Positions 1 to 5,262 of a stretch of 6,080 nucleotides of DNA are shown here, piece after piece. Source of the DNA: Verrucomicrobiota bacterium (GTDB lineage: Bacteria; Verrucomicrobiota; Verrucomicrobiia; Limisphaerales; UBA1100). Both the position numbers and the translations under genes were made by a program. Numbering within the stretch: position 1 is the stretch's first letter; every line of letters begins with the position of its first letter. The notes beneath the pieces are model-generated. The model made no database searches. It saw nothing but the letters and a program-made list of their open reading frames with translations, and had not been told where the DNA came from. The stretch spans positions 1 through 6,080 of the forward strand of contig DQLO01000235.1 in assembly GCA_015660155.1 (NCBI GenBank), given 5' to 3'.

Positions 1-505
1 CGCCGAGCGCGCCCTGCACGGCGGCTTTGTTTCCCGTGCGCGGGAGGGGAGTGCCGGAGAGCAACTCGAGTTCTTGTCCGTTGCCGGCGACGGTGGCGGT
101 GAGCGCGCCGATGGTGGCGGGTGGGCCGGTGAAAGTGATTTGCCGCCACGGATCTTTTTTGGTGATGCGTGGCAGGAGGTTGAGCGAGAGATTGTATTGG
201 CCGGGCTTCTCGATGATGAGCTGGTAGCCATCGCGAATGCGCGCGAGGCGCAGGCCGTCGGGGAGTTTGGGGTCGATCACGGCCAGCTCGCCCTGGAAAA
301 GCGTGAGCGCGGTGGCGACGGTGTTGGTGCTCTCCACCTTGAGCGCGGCGGTGAAGGTGGCGGCATCGTCGGTGAGTTTGCCGGTGTAGCGGATTTCGTG
401 AACGACCACGGGCCCGGTTTTGGGAGGCGTGGGCGGCGCGGCCGCGGCGTGTAAAGTGTTGAGGGTGAAAAAGAAAGCGGGGATGAGTGCGATGAATGTT
501 TTCAT
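1..505 (-). CDS. Secreted protein of unknown family (5' part only; runs off left edge)
   Basis: The frame is open from an ATG at 505 to the window edge, giving 168 residues with no stop. I do not recognise the family. Residues 1-20 form a clear Sec signal peptide: MKT start, hydrophobic core IALIPAFFFTL, likely cleavage after LHA at residue 20. A short Ala/Pro linker (21-32) follows, then alternating hydrophobic/polar stretches (33-150) typical of a beta-sandwich, with a conserved-looking core around KKDPWRQITFTGPPA (116-130). The protein is therefore probably periplasmic or surface-exposed. No catalytic motif is visible in this part. Codon use is strongly GC-ending, with many GCC, CTC and ACC codons, which supports this strand over the open plus-strand frames opposite it. 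The gene is divergent from the ECF sigma operon (181 bp between starts), so it may be regulated by it; that link is inferred from position only. There is no convincing Shine-Dalgarno sequence before the start. Confidence 0.8.
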   Translation of the reverse strand, partial: MKTFIALIPAFFFTLNTLHAAAAPPTPPKTGPVVVHEIRYTGKLTDDAATFTAALKVESTNTVATALTLFQGELAVIDPKLPDGLRLARIRDGYQLIIEKPGQYNLSLNLLPRITKKDPWRQITFTGPPATIGALTATVAGNGQELELLSGTPLPRTGNKAAVQGALG

Positions 506-530
506 AACTTCAAAAAGGCTTGGCCGATTC

Positions 531-590
531 TGTCATATCCGCGCCGCGATGCCAGCGAAAAGCGGCCCGAGCGTAATGACAAATATGACA
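531..590. promoter_or_regulatory. Perfect 8-bp inverted repeat in divergent intergenic region (candidate operator)
   Basis: TGTCATAT at 531-538 is the exact reverse complement of ATATGACA at 583-590, with a 44-bp gap. A further TGACA sits at 577-581, nine bases before the TGACA at 586-590, so the motif occurs twice in direct orientation and once inverted. The sites lie between the divergent secreted gene (start 505) and the ECF sigma gene (start 687), where shared control signals would be expected. I found no strong sigma-70 promoter or classical ECF-type -35/-10 pair here. The operator role is an inference; an 8-bp match in 181 bp can arise by chance. Confidence 0.3.
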
Positions 591-686
591 CTTAATGGAC
601 GGGAGCTATGGCCCGCATCCTCCCGTCAATCCCACCGTGTTAATCCGCGCTGGTATGCATCGGAAAATCGCGTTAAGTTCACGGGA

Positions 687-1313
687 ATGGATCTGGACGC
701 TGAACGCGAGATGATCCAACGCTGTCGTGACGGAGAAGACGATGCGTGGGAAGAACTCTTTGCCGAGCATTACGCGGCGGTGGGGCGTTTTGTGTTCCAA
801 CTCGCCTCGGATCTCTCGCGCGAGGATACCGATGAGGTTTGCCAGGAAGTCTTTCTTTCGGTTGTAAAAAATCTCAAAGGCTTCAGCGGACGCAGCCGAT
901 TACAGACGTGGCTCTTCCGCATCGCCGCCAACAAGAGCCGCGATTACCGCGCCAAACTCCACGCCGCCAAACGCGGTGGCGGGCAAGTGCCGCTCTCGTT
1001 GCAGGCGGAGGACGACGAAGGCAACCGCCTGCTCGATCCCGCCAGCCCCTTGCCCTCGCCCGATGAGGAAATGACTCGTGACGAGAAATGGTATCTCGTC
1101 GGCCAAGGCCTCGAGGAGCTGGGCGGGCCATGCCAGCAGATTTTGGAGCTCCGCTATTTTGGCGATTTGAACTACCGCGAAATCAGCGCGGAACTCGATT
1201 TAAACGAAAAAACCGTCAGTTCCCGCCTCAGTAAATGCAGGGATAAACTGGAGATCGTAATGCGCCGGCTATTTTCTAGGGAGAAAAGCGGCGCAATCCC
1301 GTCTAAAAAGTAG
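687..1313 (+). CDS. ECF-type RNA polymerase sigma factor (sigma-70 family)
   Basis: This 208-aa protein has the size and two-domain layout of an extracytoplasmic-function sigma factor, which directs RNA polymerase to a small regulon. Sigma region 2 spans about residues 18-92, with the helix DTDEVCQEVFLSVVKNL (47-63) and the region 2.3/2.4 motif TWLFRIAANKSRDYRA (74-89) that melts and reads the -10 element. A charged linker (93-138) follows. Region 4 spans about 140-195, with LELRYFGDLNYREISAELDL (153-172) and the recognition helix NEKTVSSRLSKCRDKL (173-188) that binds the -35. There is no long C-terminal extension. The frame is open upstream to an ATG at 420, but those 89 residues have no sigma-factor character and cross the intergenic region, so I chose the ATG at 687, the usual few residues before region 2. 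The RBS is weak. The gene is followed after 7 bp by a membrane protein that is probably co-transcribed and probably controls it. The target promoters cannot be read from this window. Confidence 0.93.
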   Translation: MDLDAEREMIQRCRDGEDDAWEELFAEHYAAVGRFVFQLASDLSREDTDEVCQEVFLSVVKNLKGFSGRSRLQTWLFRIAANKSRDYRAKLHAAKRGGGQVPLSLQAEDDEGNRLLDPASPLPSPDEEMTRDEKWYLVGQGLEELGGPCQQILELRYFGDLNYREISAELDLNEKTVSSRLSKCRDKLEIVMRRLFSREKSGAIPSKK

Positions 1314-1320
1314 GCAGAAT

Positions 1321-2631
1321 ATGTCTGAACAAGAAAACAACAAGATGGAAGCGTGGCTGAAAGCCTACCGGCAACAGCGGCTCGACCAATGGAACGAAGC
1401 CCCCGTGGAGCTCGACGAGCCCACCCGCGCCATGCTGATGGCCGAAGTGCGCCGGCAAAAAACCGCCTCATCCGCAGAAGCGACGCCCGCCAGCGAACCC
1501 ACCTTTGGCTGGCTGCGCTGGGCCCTCGGCGGCATGACCGCTGCCATCGTGGCGCTGGGCATCTCTTCAATATCCAATTTCAATCAATCCAACGGCCCGG
1601 ATAATTTGGCGAAAGCCACCCTTGATTCTCCTGAAGCTGAAGGTGAAACACGGACGGGCACAGCCGATGCCTCGGTCGATCAATTGAACCGCGATGAGGC
1701 CAAGAACCACCGAGCCGAAATGAGCGGTGGTTTGAGCGGTGGTTTGGGCGGCATAGCCCCCAAGGGTTCTGTGGCCGGTTCACCCGGCGGTGGCGGTACC
1801 GTGCAAGCCGTGCCTTCGCAGGCCTCGCAAACCGCCCCCATCCATCCGGCGCCGCGTCCGGTGATGGTTCAGAACAATCCGAGCCGCCAAAACGTGAAGA
1901 TGGCTAACGGCAACTATTATAATAACTCAAGAGAGATGCAGCTGAATTTCGCGCAGCAATCCCGCGCCCGAAGCGCCCGCAGCGGCGTGGCCTTCTCGCG
2001 AATGGCCGAGCAAAAGGAACTGCCCAAGCCGGTGCTCGTGAATTTTGAACTCAAGCGCGTCGGCAACACCATTCGCGTGGTGGACGGCGACGGCTCTGTT
2101 TACACCGGCACGGTCATCAATGAAGAAGCTATATCAGAAGCCGAGGAACGTCAGGCATTGGCCGAGCACGGTGAAGTTGCCGGCGGCGAGGGAGCTGGAT
2201 TTGCCGGAGGCGGCAGTGCTGGTCCCGCCAGATTTGCGCCGGGCAAGTCTGTTGCAATTTCTTCAAAAATGCGTCGGGGCAGCCAGGCCTTTTTCCGCGT
2301 GCAAGGCACCAACAAAACCCTCAAGCAAAAGGTTATCCTCGAAGCCACGCTCGACAATTCCGTGTTCAGCAAAAAGGAAGCCGATAAGCCATCGACCGCG
2401 ATGGCCACGCGTCCTGCGTCCCCACTGAAGCCGGGGATTGCGCCAGAGCCAAGTGGTCCGAAAAATTTGAACCGCAATCTGGGAGCCATCCGCGCTATCG
2501 CCCGCATGCGCGTGCTGGGCAACGCCCGCATCGGCAAGGAAAATTATCCCGTCGACGCCTACCTTGACATAAAAGCCGCCGGCAAAAACAAAGCGCCCTC
2601 CAATACGCCCGCGGACGTTAAGAAAAAGTAA
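1321..2631 (+). CDS. Single-pass membrane protein, probable atypical anti-sigma factor of the ECF pair
   Basis: This 436-aa protein begins 7 bp after the sigma gene, with a weak AGGCAG ribosome site. Residues 1-60 form a charged, mostly helical cytoplasmic segment (EAWLKAYRQQRLDQW at 10-24, TRAMLMAEVRRQ at 35-46). Residues 64-83 form one transmembrane helix (WLRWALGGMTAAIVALGISS). The rest should lie outside the inner membrane: a Gly/Ser/Pro-rich stretch (135-190), a beta-rich piece (LVNFELKRVGNTIRVVDGDG, then SVYTGTV; 239-265), a Gly-rich insert (286-308), another beta piece (FFRVQGTNKTLKQKVILEAT, 324-343), and a C-terminal segment ending in a Lys-rich tail. Position, topology and length fit an anti-sigma factor that holds the sigma factor at the membrane. 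However, the HxxxCxxC zinc anti-sigma motif is absent and there is no Cys in the N-terminal segment, so the role is inferred mainly from context. It could instead be a structural envelope protein co-expressed with the sigma factor. Confidence 0.85.
   Translation: MSEQENNKMEAWLKAYRQQRLDQWNEAPVELDEPTRAMLMAEVRRQKTASSAEATPASEPTFGWLRWALGGMTAAIVALGISSISNFNQSNGPDNLAKATLDSPEAEGETRTGTADASVDQLNRDEAKNHRAEMSGGLSGGLGGIAPKGSVAGSPGGGGTVQAVPSQASQTAPIHPAPRPVMVQNNPSRQNVKMANGNYYNNSREMQLNFAQQSRARSARSGVAFSRMAEQKELPKPVLVNFELKRVGNTIRVVDGDGSVYTGTVINEEAISEAEERQALAEHGEVAGGEGAGFAGGGSAGPARFAPGKSVAISSKMRRGSQAFFRVQGTNKTLKQKVILEATLDNSVFSKKEADKPSTAMATRPASPLKPGIAPEPSGPKNLNRNLGAIRAIARMRVLGNARIGKENYPVDAYLDIKAAGKNKAPSNTPADVKKK
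1721..1749 (+). repeat. Short 12-bp tandem repeat coding for Gly-rich linker
   Basis: TGAGCGGTGGTT occurs twice in tandem (1721-1732, 1733-1744), followed by a degenerate partial third copy. It encodes the SGGLSGGLGG stretch of the outer-domain linker. In-frame 12-bp units of this type can expand or contract by slippage without breaking the gene. Confidence 0.6.
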
Positions 2632-2704
2632 TCGGGTTCTTTGGCGGCTTGGAGAGACGAGCCTGCGAGTCCGAGGGATTCAATCCTTCCCGTCTTTTCC
2701 CCCT

Positions 2705-2729
2705 CACCCTCTTCCGCTGGGAGAGGGTG
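2705..2729. repeat. REP-like imperfect palindrome / hairpin between convergent units
   Basis: The stem pairs 2705-2715 (CACCCTCTTCC) with 2719-2729 (GGGAGAGGGTG): eleven pairs, one of them G-T, closing a three-base GCT loop. It lies between the stop of the membrane protein (2631) and the stop of the convergent DUF4190 gene (2752). The CCCTCACCCTC...GAGAGGG pattern resembles the extragenic palindromes (REP-type) that occur in many copies in diverse bacterial genomes; that resemblance is from memory. It could serve as a bidirectional terminator or transcript-end stabiliser, but neither side has the T-run of an intrinsic terminator. Confidence 0.5.
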
Positions 2730-2751
2730 GATGCTTAATCAATTCAACGAC

Positions 2752-3207
2752 TTAAAAAATCGCGTTGAACAGGGCTTTCACCAACTCCAGGCCCACCCAT
2801 AAAAAGCTGCCCATAGCCACCAGTAGCACCAGCCAGAAAACCGAGAGGCAAACTCCCATGATCGCCAGATGGCGCCCGGAGAGTTGAGGGTTCACGGCCA
2901 TCTGTTTCAAAGCCACGATGCCCAGCGCCAAACCGAGCAGACTGGTGATGCCGAGAAACCCCAGCAAACTGCTCACCACACTCACCACCGCCAGGGCACT
3001 GACGCGCTCCGGGGAGGGGCCAACCGCCACGGAGGCCGCGGGGCCCTGTGATTGCACTTCGGGAGTGCTGTCGGATCCCTCGATCACCGGCGGTTGCTCG
3101 GCTTGCTCGCCGTTGGTGGATTCTTCCACGACGGGGGGGTCGGATTTTGTTTCCACTATTTCCTTAACCTCAATGGGCTCAATAGGCTCGGGGTTGCGCA
3201 TTACCAT
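2752..3207 (-). CDS. DUF4190-type membrane protein with acidic Pro/Glu-rich N-terminus
   Basis: This 151-aa protein has an N-terminal 65-residue tail rich in Glu, Pro, Ser and Val (EPIEPIEVKEIVE at 7-19), probably disordered, followed by a hydrophobic C-terminal half. The first hydrophobic hairpin (69-100, ALAVVSVVSSLLGFLGITSL then LGLALGIVALKQM) is followed by SGRHLAIMGVCLSVFWLVLL (110-129) and a further hydrophobic stretch to 139. The order of a two-part hydrophobic segment, ALKQM, then a short polar loop with GRHLAIMG matches the DUF4190 pattern of small integral membrane proteins, whose function is not known. Two ATGs are possible, 3207 and 3201; I kept the upstream one. The gene begins 6 bp after the stop of the preceding minus-strand gene, so the two are almost certainly one operon. 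The ribosome site is weak, which suggests translational coupling. The transcript ends towards the REP-like hairpin. Confidence 0.85.
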   Translation of the reverse strand: MVMRNPEPIEPIEVKEIVETKSDPPVVEESTNGEQAEQPPVIEGSDSTPEVQSQGPAASVAVGPSPERVSALAVVSVVSSLLGFLGITSLLGLALGIVALKQMAVNPQLSGRHLAIMGVCLSVFWLVLLVAMGSFLWVGLELVKALFNAIF

Positions 3208-3213
3208 CGCGGG

Positions 3214-3663
3214 TTATTTCTCAACCGCCTTGGGGGCGGGAGCGGGTTGAGGTTGCGCGGGCGGGGTCAGGGCGGTTTTTTTAGCGGGCTTGGGTGCCGG
3301 GGTGGGTTGGGTTTTAGCAATCGGTTGGGTAGCCGGTGTTGCTGGCGCGGGGGTGGGCGCCTGTTTGGGTTTGTTGAGGGAGGAAAAATCACCGAACTTG
3401 CGTTTGAAGGTGGCGTCAAAGGGTTTGTCGATCAGTTCGCGCTTGGCAGCCTCGCTGCTGCCGGAGGCTTTGGAGAAGGGCCAAGTGATGATATAAAGGC
3501 CGGTTCCAAAAATCGTGCCGGCCAGGCCCACCGGGCGCACCACTACTTCGGCAAGGTACGCCCCGCCGGAGCCATCCACTAGGCGTTCGCCGGCTTGGGT
3601 TTGAGTCGCGGGAGTGATGAGCAGCGCCAAGACTGCCCCCAAGAGTATCGCACGGGACTTCAT
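3214..3663 (-). CDS. Small exported protein with hydrophobic core and Pro/Ala-rich tail, function unknown
   Basis: This 149-aa protein starts with a Sec signal peptide (MKSRAILLGAVLALL, likely cleavage after TQA at residue 24). The conserved-looking core is residues 36-92: AYLAEVVVRPVGLAGTIFGT (35-54), GLYIITWPFS, a short Ser/Ala loop, then ELIDKPFDATFKRKFGDF. From memory, this matches a family of small proteobacterial exported proteins carrying a (V/I)RPxGLxxTxxGT motif followed by a P-F-x(2-3)-TF-x-R-x-x-GD motif, often labelled hypothetical or, without good support, multidrug transporter. The hydrophobic segment 40-63 may be a membrane anchor. Residues 97-146 are a Pro/Ala/Gln/Lys-rich tail, likely extended across the periplasm or bound to the wall; family members usually lack so long a tail. 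It is the first gene of an operon with the DUF4190 gene. I see no enzymatic motif. Confidence 0.83.
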   Translation of the reverse strand: MKSRAILLGAVLALLITPATQTQAGERLVDGSGGAYLAEVVVRPVGLAGTIFGTGLYIITWPFSKASGSSEAAKRELIDKPFDATFKRKFGDFSSLNKPKQAPTPAPATPATQPIAKTQPTPAPKPAKKTALTPPAQPQPAPAPKAVEK

Positions 3664-3670
3664 GCGCGAT

Positions 3671-3699
3671 TGTGTAGCAAAAAAGGCCGGGTTTGTCCA
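3671..3699 (-). promoter_or_regulatory. Candidate sigma-70 promoter for the minus-strand operon
   Basis: Read on the minus strand, TGGACA (3699-3694) is 17 bp from TACACA (3676-3671). The -35 matches TTGACA at five of six positions; the -10 matches at only three. A start of transcription about 6-7 bases further would fall at or next to the ATG at 3663, giving a leaderless or nearly leaderless mRNA, which would fit the missing ribosome site. Confidence is limited by the poor -10. Confidence 0.3.
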
Positions 3700-3747
3700 C
3701 CACAGAATAGGGTGGCCAATTTACCGTCGCCCGCGCATTGTGGGCTG

Positions 3748-4230
3748 ATGCTGCTGCATTTCACCCGAGCCGGCGAAGCGTTTGGGCCGTATCCGTTGGA
3801 GGAAGCGCGCGAGTACCTCAAGAAAGGGCAGATATTGCCCACCGACCAGGCATGGTACGAGGGCGCGCCCGGTTGGATGAATGTGACCGAAGTGCCCGGC
3901 GTGATCGGCACGGCCGCCCCTGGCGCACCGCCGCCCCCACCGCCCGCCGCTGCGCCGGTGCAAACGGAGGTGGTCGCCCGTTACACGTCGGACACCACGA
4001 AATTCAACAAACGCTTTTTCGATAACGAGATTGGCCGATTCCAGAAGCTCAACCCCGATGGCAATCCAGAGCAACTTTTCATGCAAACCCGTGAAGGCGC
4101 GTTCGCCGTCTTTCGTATTTCTGAGGTAAAAGGCGATCACTGCTTCATCGCCATCGACGTTGGCGGTGCCCGCAAGGAAAAGCGGGTCAACTATTTCAAT
4201 ATAAATGAAATCGAGATCCAGCGGCGGTAG
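3748..4230 (+). CDS. GYF_2-domain protein with unrecognised C-terminal module
   Basis: This 160-aa cytoplasmic protein has no signal peptide or membrane helix. Residues 2-48 form a GYF_2 (DUF4339-type) domain: LHFTRAGEAFGPYPLEEARE (3-22), then LKKGQILPTDQAWYEGAPGW (24-43). The hallmark GPY...L..G.I...D..WYEG.PGW pattern is all present. This small fold is common in PVC bacteria and is thought to mediate protein-protein contact. A Pro/Ala linker (57-70, six consecutive prolines) leads to residues 74-160, which I do not recognise: mixed alpha/beta with KFNKRFFDNEIGRFQKL (85-101), then short strands (GAFAVFRISEV, CFIAIDVGG, KRVNYFNINEIEI). The frame is open upstream to an ATG at 3595, but that part overlaps the divergent minus gene and has no domain character, so the ATG at 3748 is preferred. 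It is divergent from the minus-strand operon (84 bp between starts). No Shine-Dalgarno sequence is seen. Confidence 0.87.
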   Translation: MLLHFTRAGEAFGPYPLEEAREYLKKGQILPTDQAWYEGAPGWMNVTEVPGVIGTAAPGAPPPPPPAAAPVQTEVVARYTSDTTKFNKRFFDNEIGRFQKLNPDGNPEQLFMQTREGAFAVFRISEVKGDHCFIAIDVGGARKEKRVNYFNINEIEIQRR

Positions 4231-4391
4231 ATTGATACTTCTGTTGCAGCTTCGTGGGTGTCGTAGACGTAGGACTCAATCGGATACTGTCCTCCCTTCC
4301 TGAGTCGCTCACCGGCTGCGTTGGTTCCTGCTGGGCTTCGGGTGTAGAGTCTGTGTTTTCCATCTTCTTCTTCGCGCACAATGATTTCCAT
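4191..4391 (-). CDS. Small hypothetical protein, 66 aa, tail-to-tail overlap with GYF gene
   Basis: The ATG at 4391 is the only sensible start, because an in-frame TAA lies three codons upstream. The product is charged and soluble (MEIIVREEEDGKHRLYTRSP at 1-20, then a Gly/Arg stretch and IESYVYDTHEAATEVSIYRR at 38-57). The composition is that of a real small protein, unlike the Ser/Thr/Pro/Gln-rich alternative frame over the same bases. Its last 40 bases overlap the 3' end of the convergent GYF gene. There is no strong ribosome site (GGTG a few bases upstream) and no family I recognise. It may be a genuine small gene or a chance frame. Confidence 0.4.
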   Translation of the reverse strand: MEIIVREEEDGKHRLYTRSPAGTNAAGERLRKGGQYPIESYVYDTHEAATEVSIYRRWISISFILK

Positions 4392-4541
4392 TAGACACCA
4401 TTATGATCCCGTTAAAGGAAAGAATCAGGTGGAAGTTGCATCGGTTTCATCCCTGCTTGTCCACAGGGCGCACCGTCGTTCTTCTATCTTCGGCGCTGAA
4501 TTAATATTTGAAATAATTGGCGGGGCGATTAGGGTTGGGGC

Positions 4542-4844
4542 GTGAAGCAAATCCTCCTATTGGTGATGGCCGTGTGGCTGGTCGGCATAGCGCAGCCTCC
4601 GCGACTCTTGGCACAGGTTGACGTTGGAGCACGGGCAGACGGCGATGCGAATGAAGCAAAGGGCCGGATTGATGGCAAAAGTGACGGCACCAGCACCAGC
4701 ACGTATTTGTTTATCGCCGCTTGCGGTTTATTCTGCATGGCCATTGAGGGCTTCAGGAAGCGGCGCAAAAAGGCAGAACAGATACGGGCGCTCAAGGCGT
4801 ATGATGGCAAACCGGAAGCCAAAGAAGGCGACACCGATGACTGA
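4542..4844 (+). CDS. Small type-I membrane protein, 100 aa, GTG start, function unknown
   Basis: Translation is predicted from GTG, with an AGGG-containing purine-rich stretch (4531-4540) just before it. Residues 1-24 look like a Sec signal peptide (KQILLLVMAVWLVGIA, likely cleavage after LLA). A polar Asp/Gly/Ser/Thr-rich outer segment (26-53) follows, then one membrane helix (about 54-69, TYLFIAACGLFCMAIE) and a strongly basic cytoplasmic start (FRKRRKK, 71-77) that obeys the positive-inside rule. The tail is charged and ends GDTDD. This topology supports a real gene even without homologs. It has no recognisable domain and no obvious operon partner. It lies in a stretch of small ORFs that reads as less tightly packed than the rest of the window. 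Confidence 0.65.
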   Translation: MKQILLLVMAVWLVGIAQPPRLLAQVDVGARADGDANEAKGRIDGKSDGTSTSTYLFIAACGLFCMAIEGFRKRRKKAEQIRALKAYDGKPEAKEGDTDD

Positions 4845-5039
4845 TGAGCCGAAAGACGAGCCGTAGAAGGAGGAATGGCCGCGCCCGTATCTGAAGCTAT
4901 TCAGCCCCTCCTTGAGAAAACCCTCCTCGGCCAGATAAGCAGCCACCAGTGCCTTTGCCCAGATCGGGTACGGGTCTCTGAATTTTATCTCACGGGTCTT
5001 GTGGTCGATGCAAACGGCGTAACCACGAACACGGTGAGC
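4728..5039 (-). pseudogene. Coding-like continuation after an in-frame TGA (possible broken gene, minus strand)
   Basis: Directly after the TGA at 5042-5040 the same minus-strand frame stays open for 103 codons to 4728. The first 60 residues look protein-like: AHRVRGYAVCIDHKTREIKF (1-20), RDPYPIWAKALVAAYLAEEG (21-40), FLKEGLNSFRYGRGH (41-55). The rest, antisense to the 4542-4844 gene, looks like shadow sequence. The only standard start codon near the front is a GTG at 4946. Either this is the 3' part of a gene interrupted by one stop codon, or it is a separate ORF with an unusual start, or it is open by chance. It was not recognised as any family. Confidence 0.25.
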
Positions 5040-5201
5040 TCAATCAACAGTTTTGTTTCTTCCCTTCCTGATGGCCTTTTTGATGCGTGATCTTTTATCT
5101 TCCGCCGTTAGAGCATTCCACGTATTTCGCGCTAACTGGGTGGCTTTTTTACGCTTCGGGCCTCCGTTCGGCTCATCAGAAGAAGATTGTTCGCTTACCA
5201 T
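5040..5201 (-). CDS. Small basic protein, 53 aa, hypothetical (possible N-terminal part of a broken gene)
   Basis: The ATG at 5201 is fixed by an in-frame TAA four codons upstream; the ORF ends at TGA 5042-5040. The product has a polar Ser/Glu/Pro start (MVSEQSSSDEPNGG), then a Lys/Arg-rich helical stretch (KRKKATQLARNTWNALTAED at 16-35, KRSRIKKAIRKGRNK at 36-50). The W-x-x-LTxED-x-R pattern is reminiscent of short basic motifs (W..MTPEER-like) found in many small phage- and plasmid-type proteins, possibly nucleic-acid binding; this is a weak resemblance from memory. The frame continues open past the stop, so the protein may once have been longer. A candidate promoter lies upstream at 5291-5263. 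Confidence 0.45.
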   Translation of the reverse strand: MVSEQSSSDEPNGGPKRKKATQLARNTWNALTAEDKRSRIKKAIRKGRNKTVD

Positions 5202-5262
5202 AGTACTTTATCCGTTCGCTTGCTTTCCTCTGGAAAGACAGAATCGCGCTTGGATTCCTCAG

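Noticed and set aside
74..454. Plus-strand 126-aa Gly/Glu/Val-rich ORF
   Set aside because: It is a shadow of the minus-strand secreted gene, which has a signal peptide and better codon use.
420..686. Upstream extension of the sigma factor frame to an ATG at 420
   Set aside because: The added 89 residues have no sigma-factor features and overlap the start of the divergent secreted gene; region 2 begins just after the ATG at 687.
3052..3582. Long plus-strand 176-aa Gly-rich ORF
   Set aside because: It is antisense to the signal-peptide/Pro-Ala gene and the DUF4190 gene; the Gly-rich sequence is the mirror of Pro/Ala codons.
3697..3715. CCACC...GGTGG short hairpin in the divergent region
   Set aside because: The five-base stem with a nine-base loop is too short to call.
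3595..3747. Upstream extension of the GYF protein to an ATG at 3595
   Set aside because: It overlaps the signal-peptide region of the minus-strand gene and adds no domain; the GYF_2 domain starts right after the ATG at 3748.
4196..4381. Alternative 61-aa minus ORF in the same place as the 66-aa ORF
   Set aside because: The Ser/Thr/Pro/Gln-rich low-complexity composition is typical of a shadow frame.
4457..4465. TTGTCCACA resembling a DnaA box
   Set aside because: It is a single site with one mismatch to TTATCCACA and no cluster or AT-rich unwinding region nearby, so an origin is not supported.
4868..5090. Plus-strand 71-aa ORF from ATG 4875 behind a perfect AGGAGG
   Set aside because: The AGGAGG (4868-4873) is only one base from the ATG, too close to work as a ribosome site, and the opposite strand is more protein-like. 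Not fully excluded.
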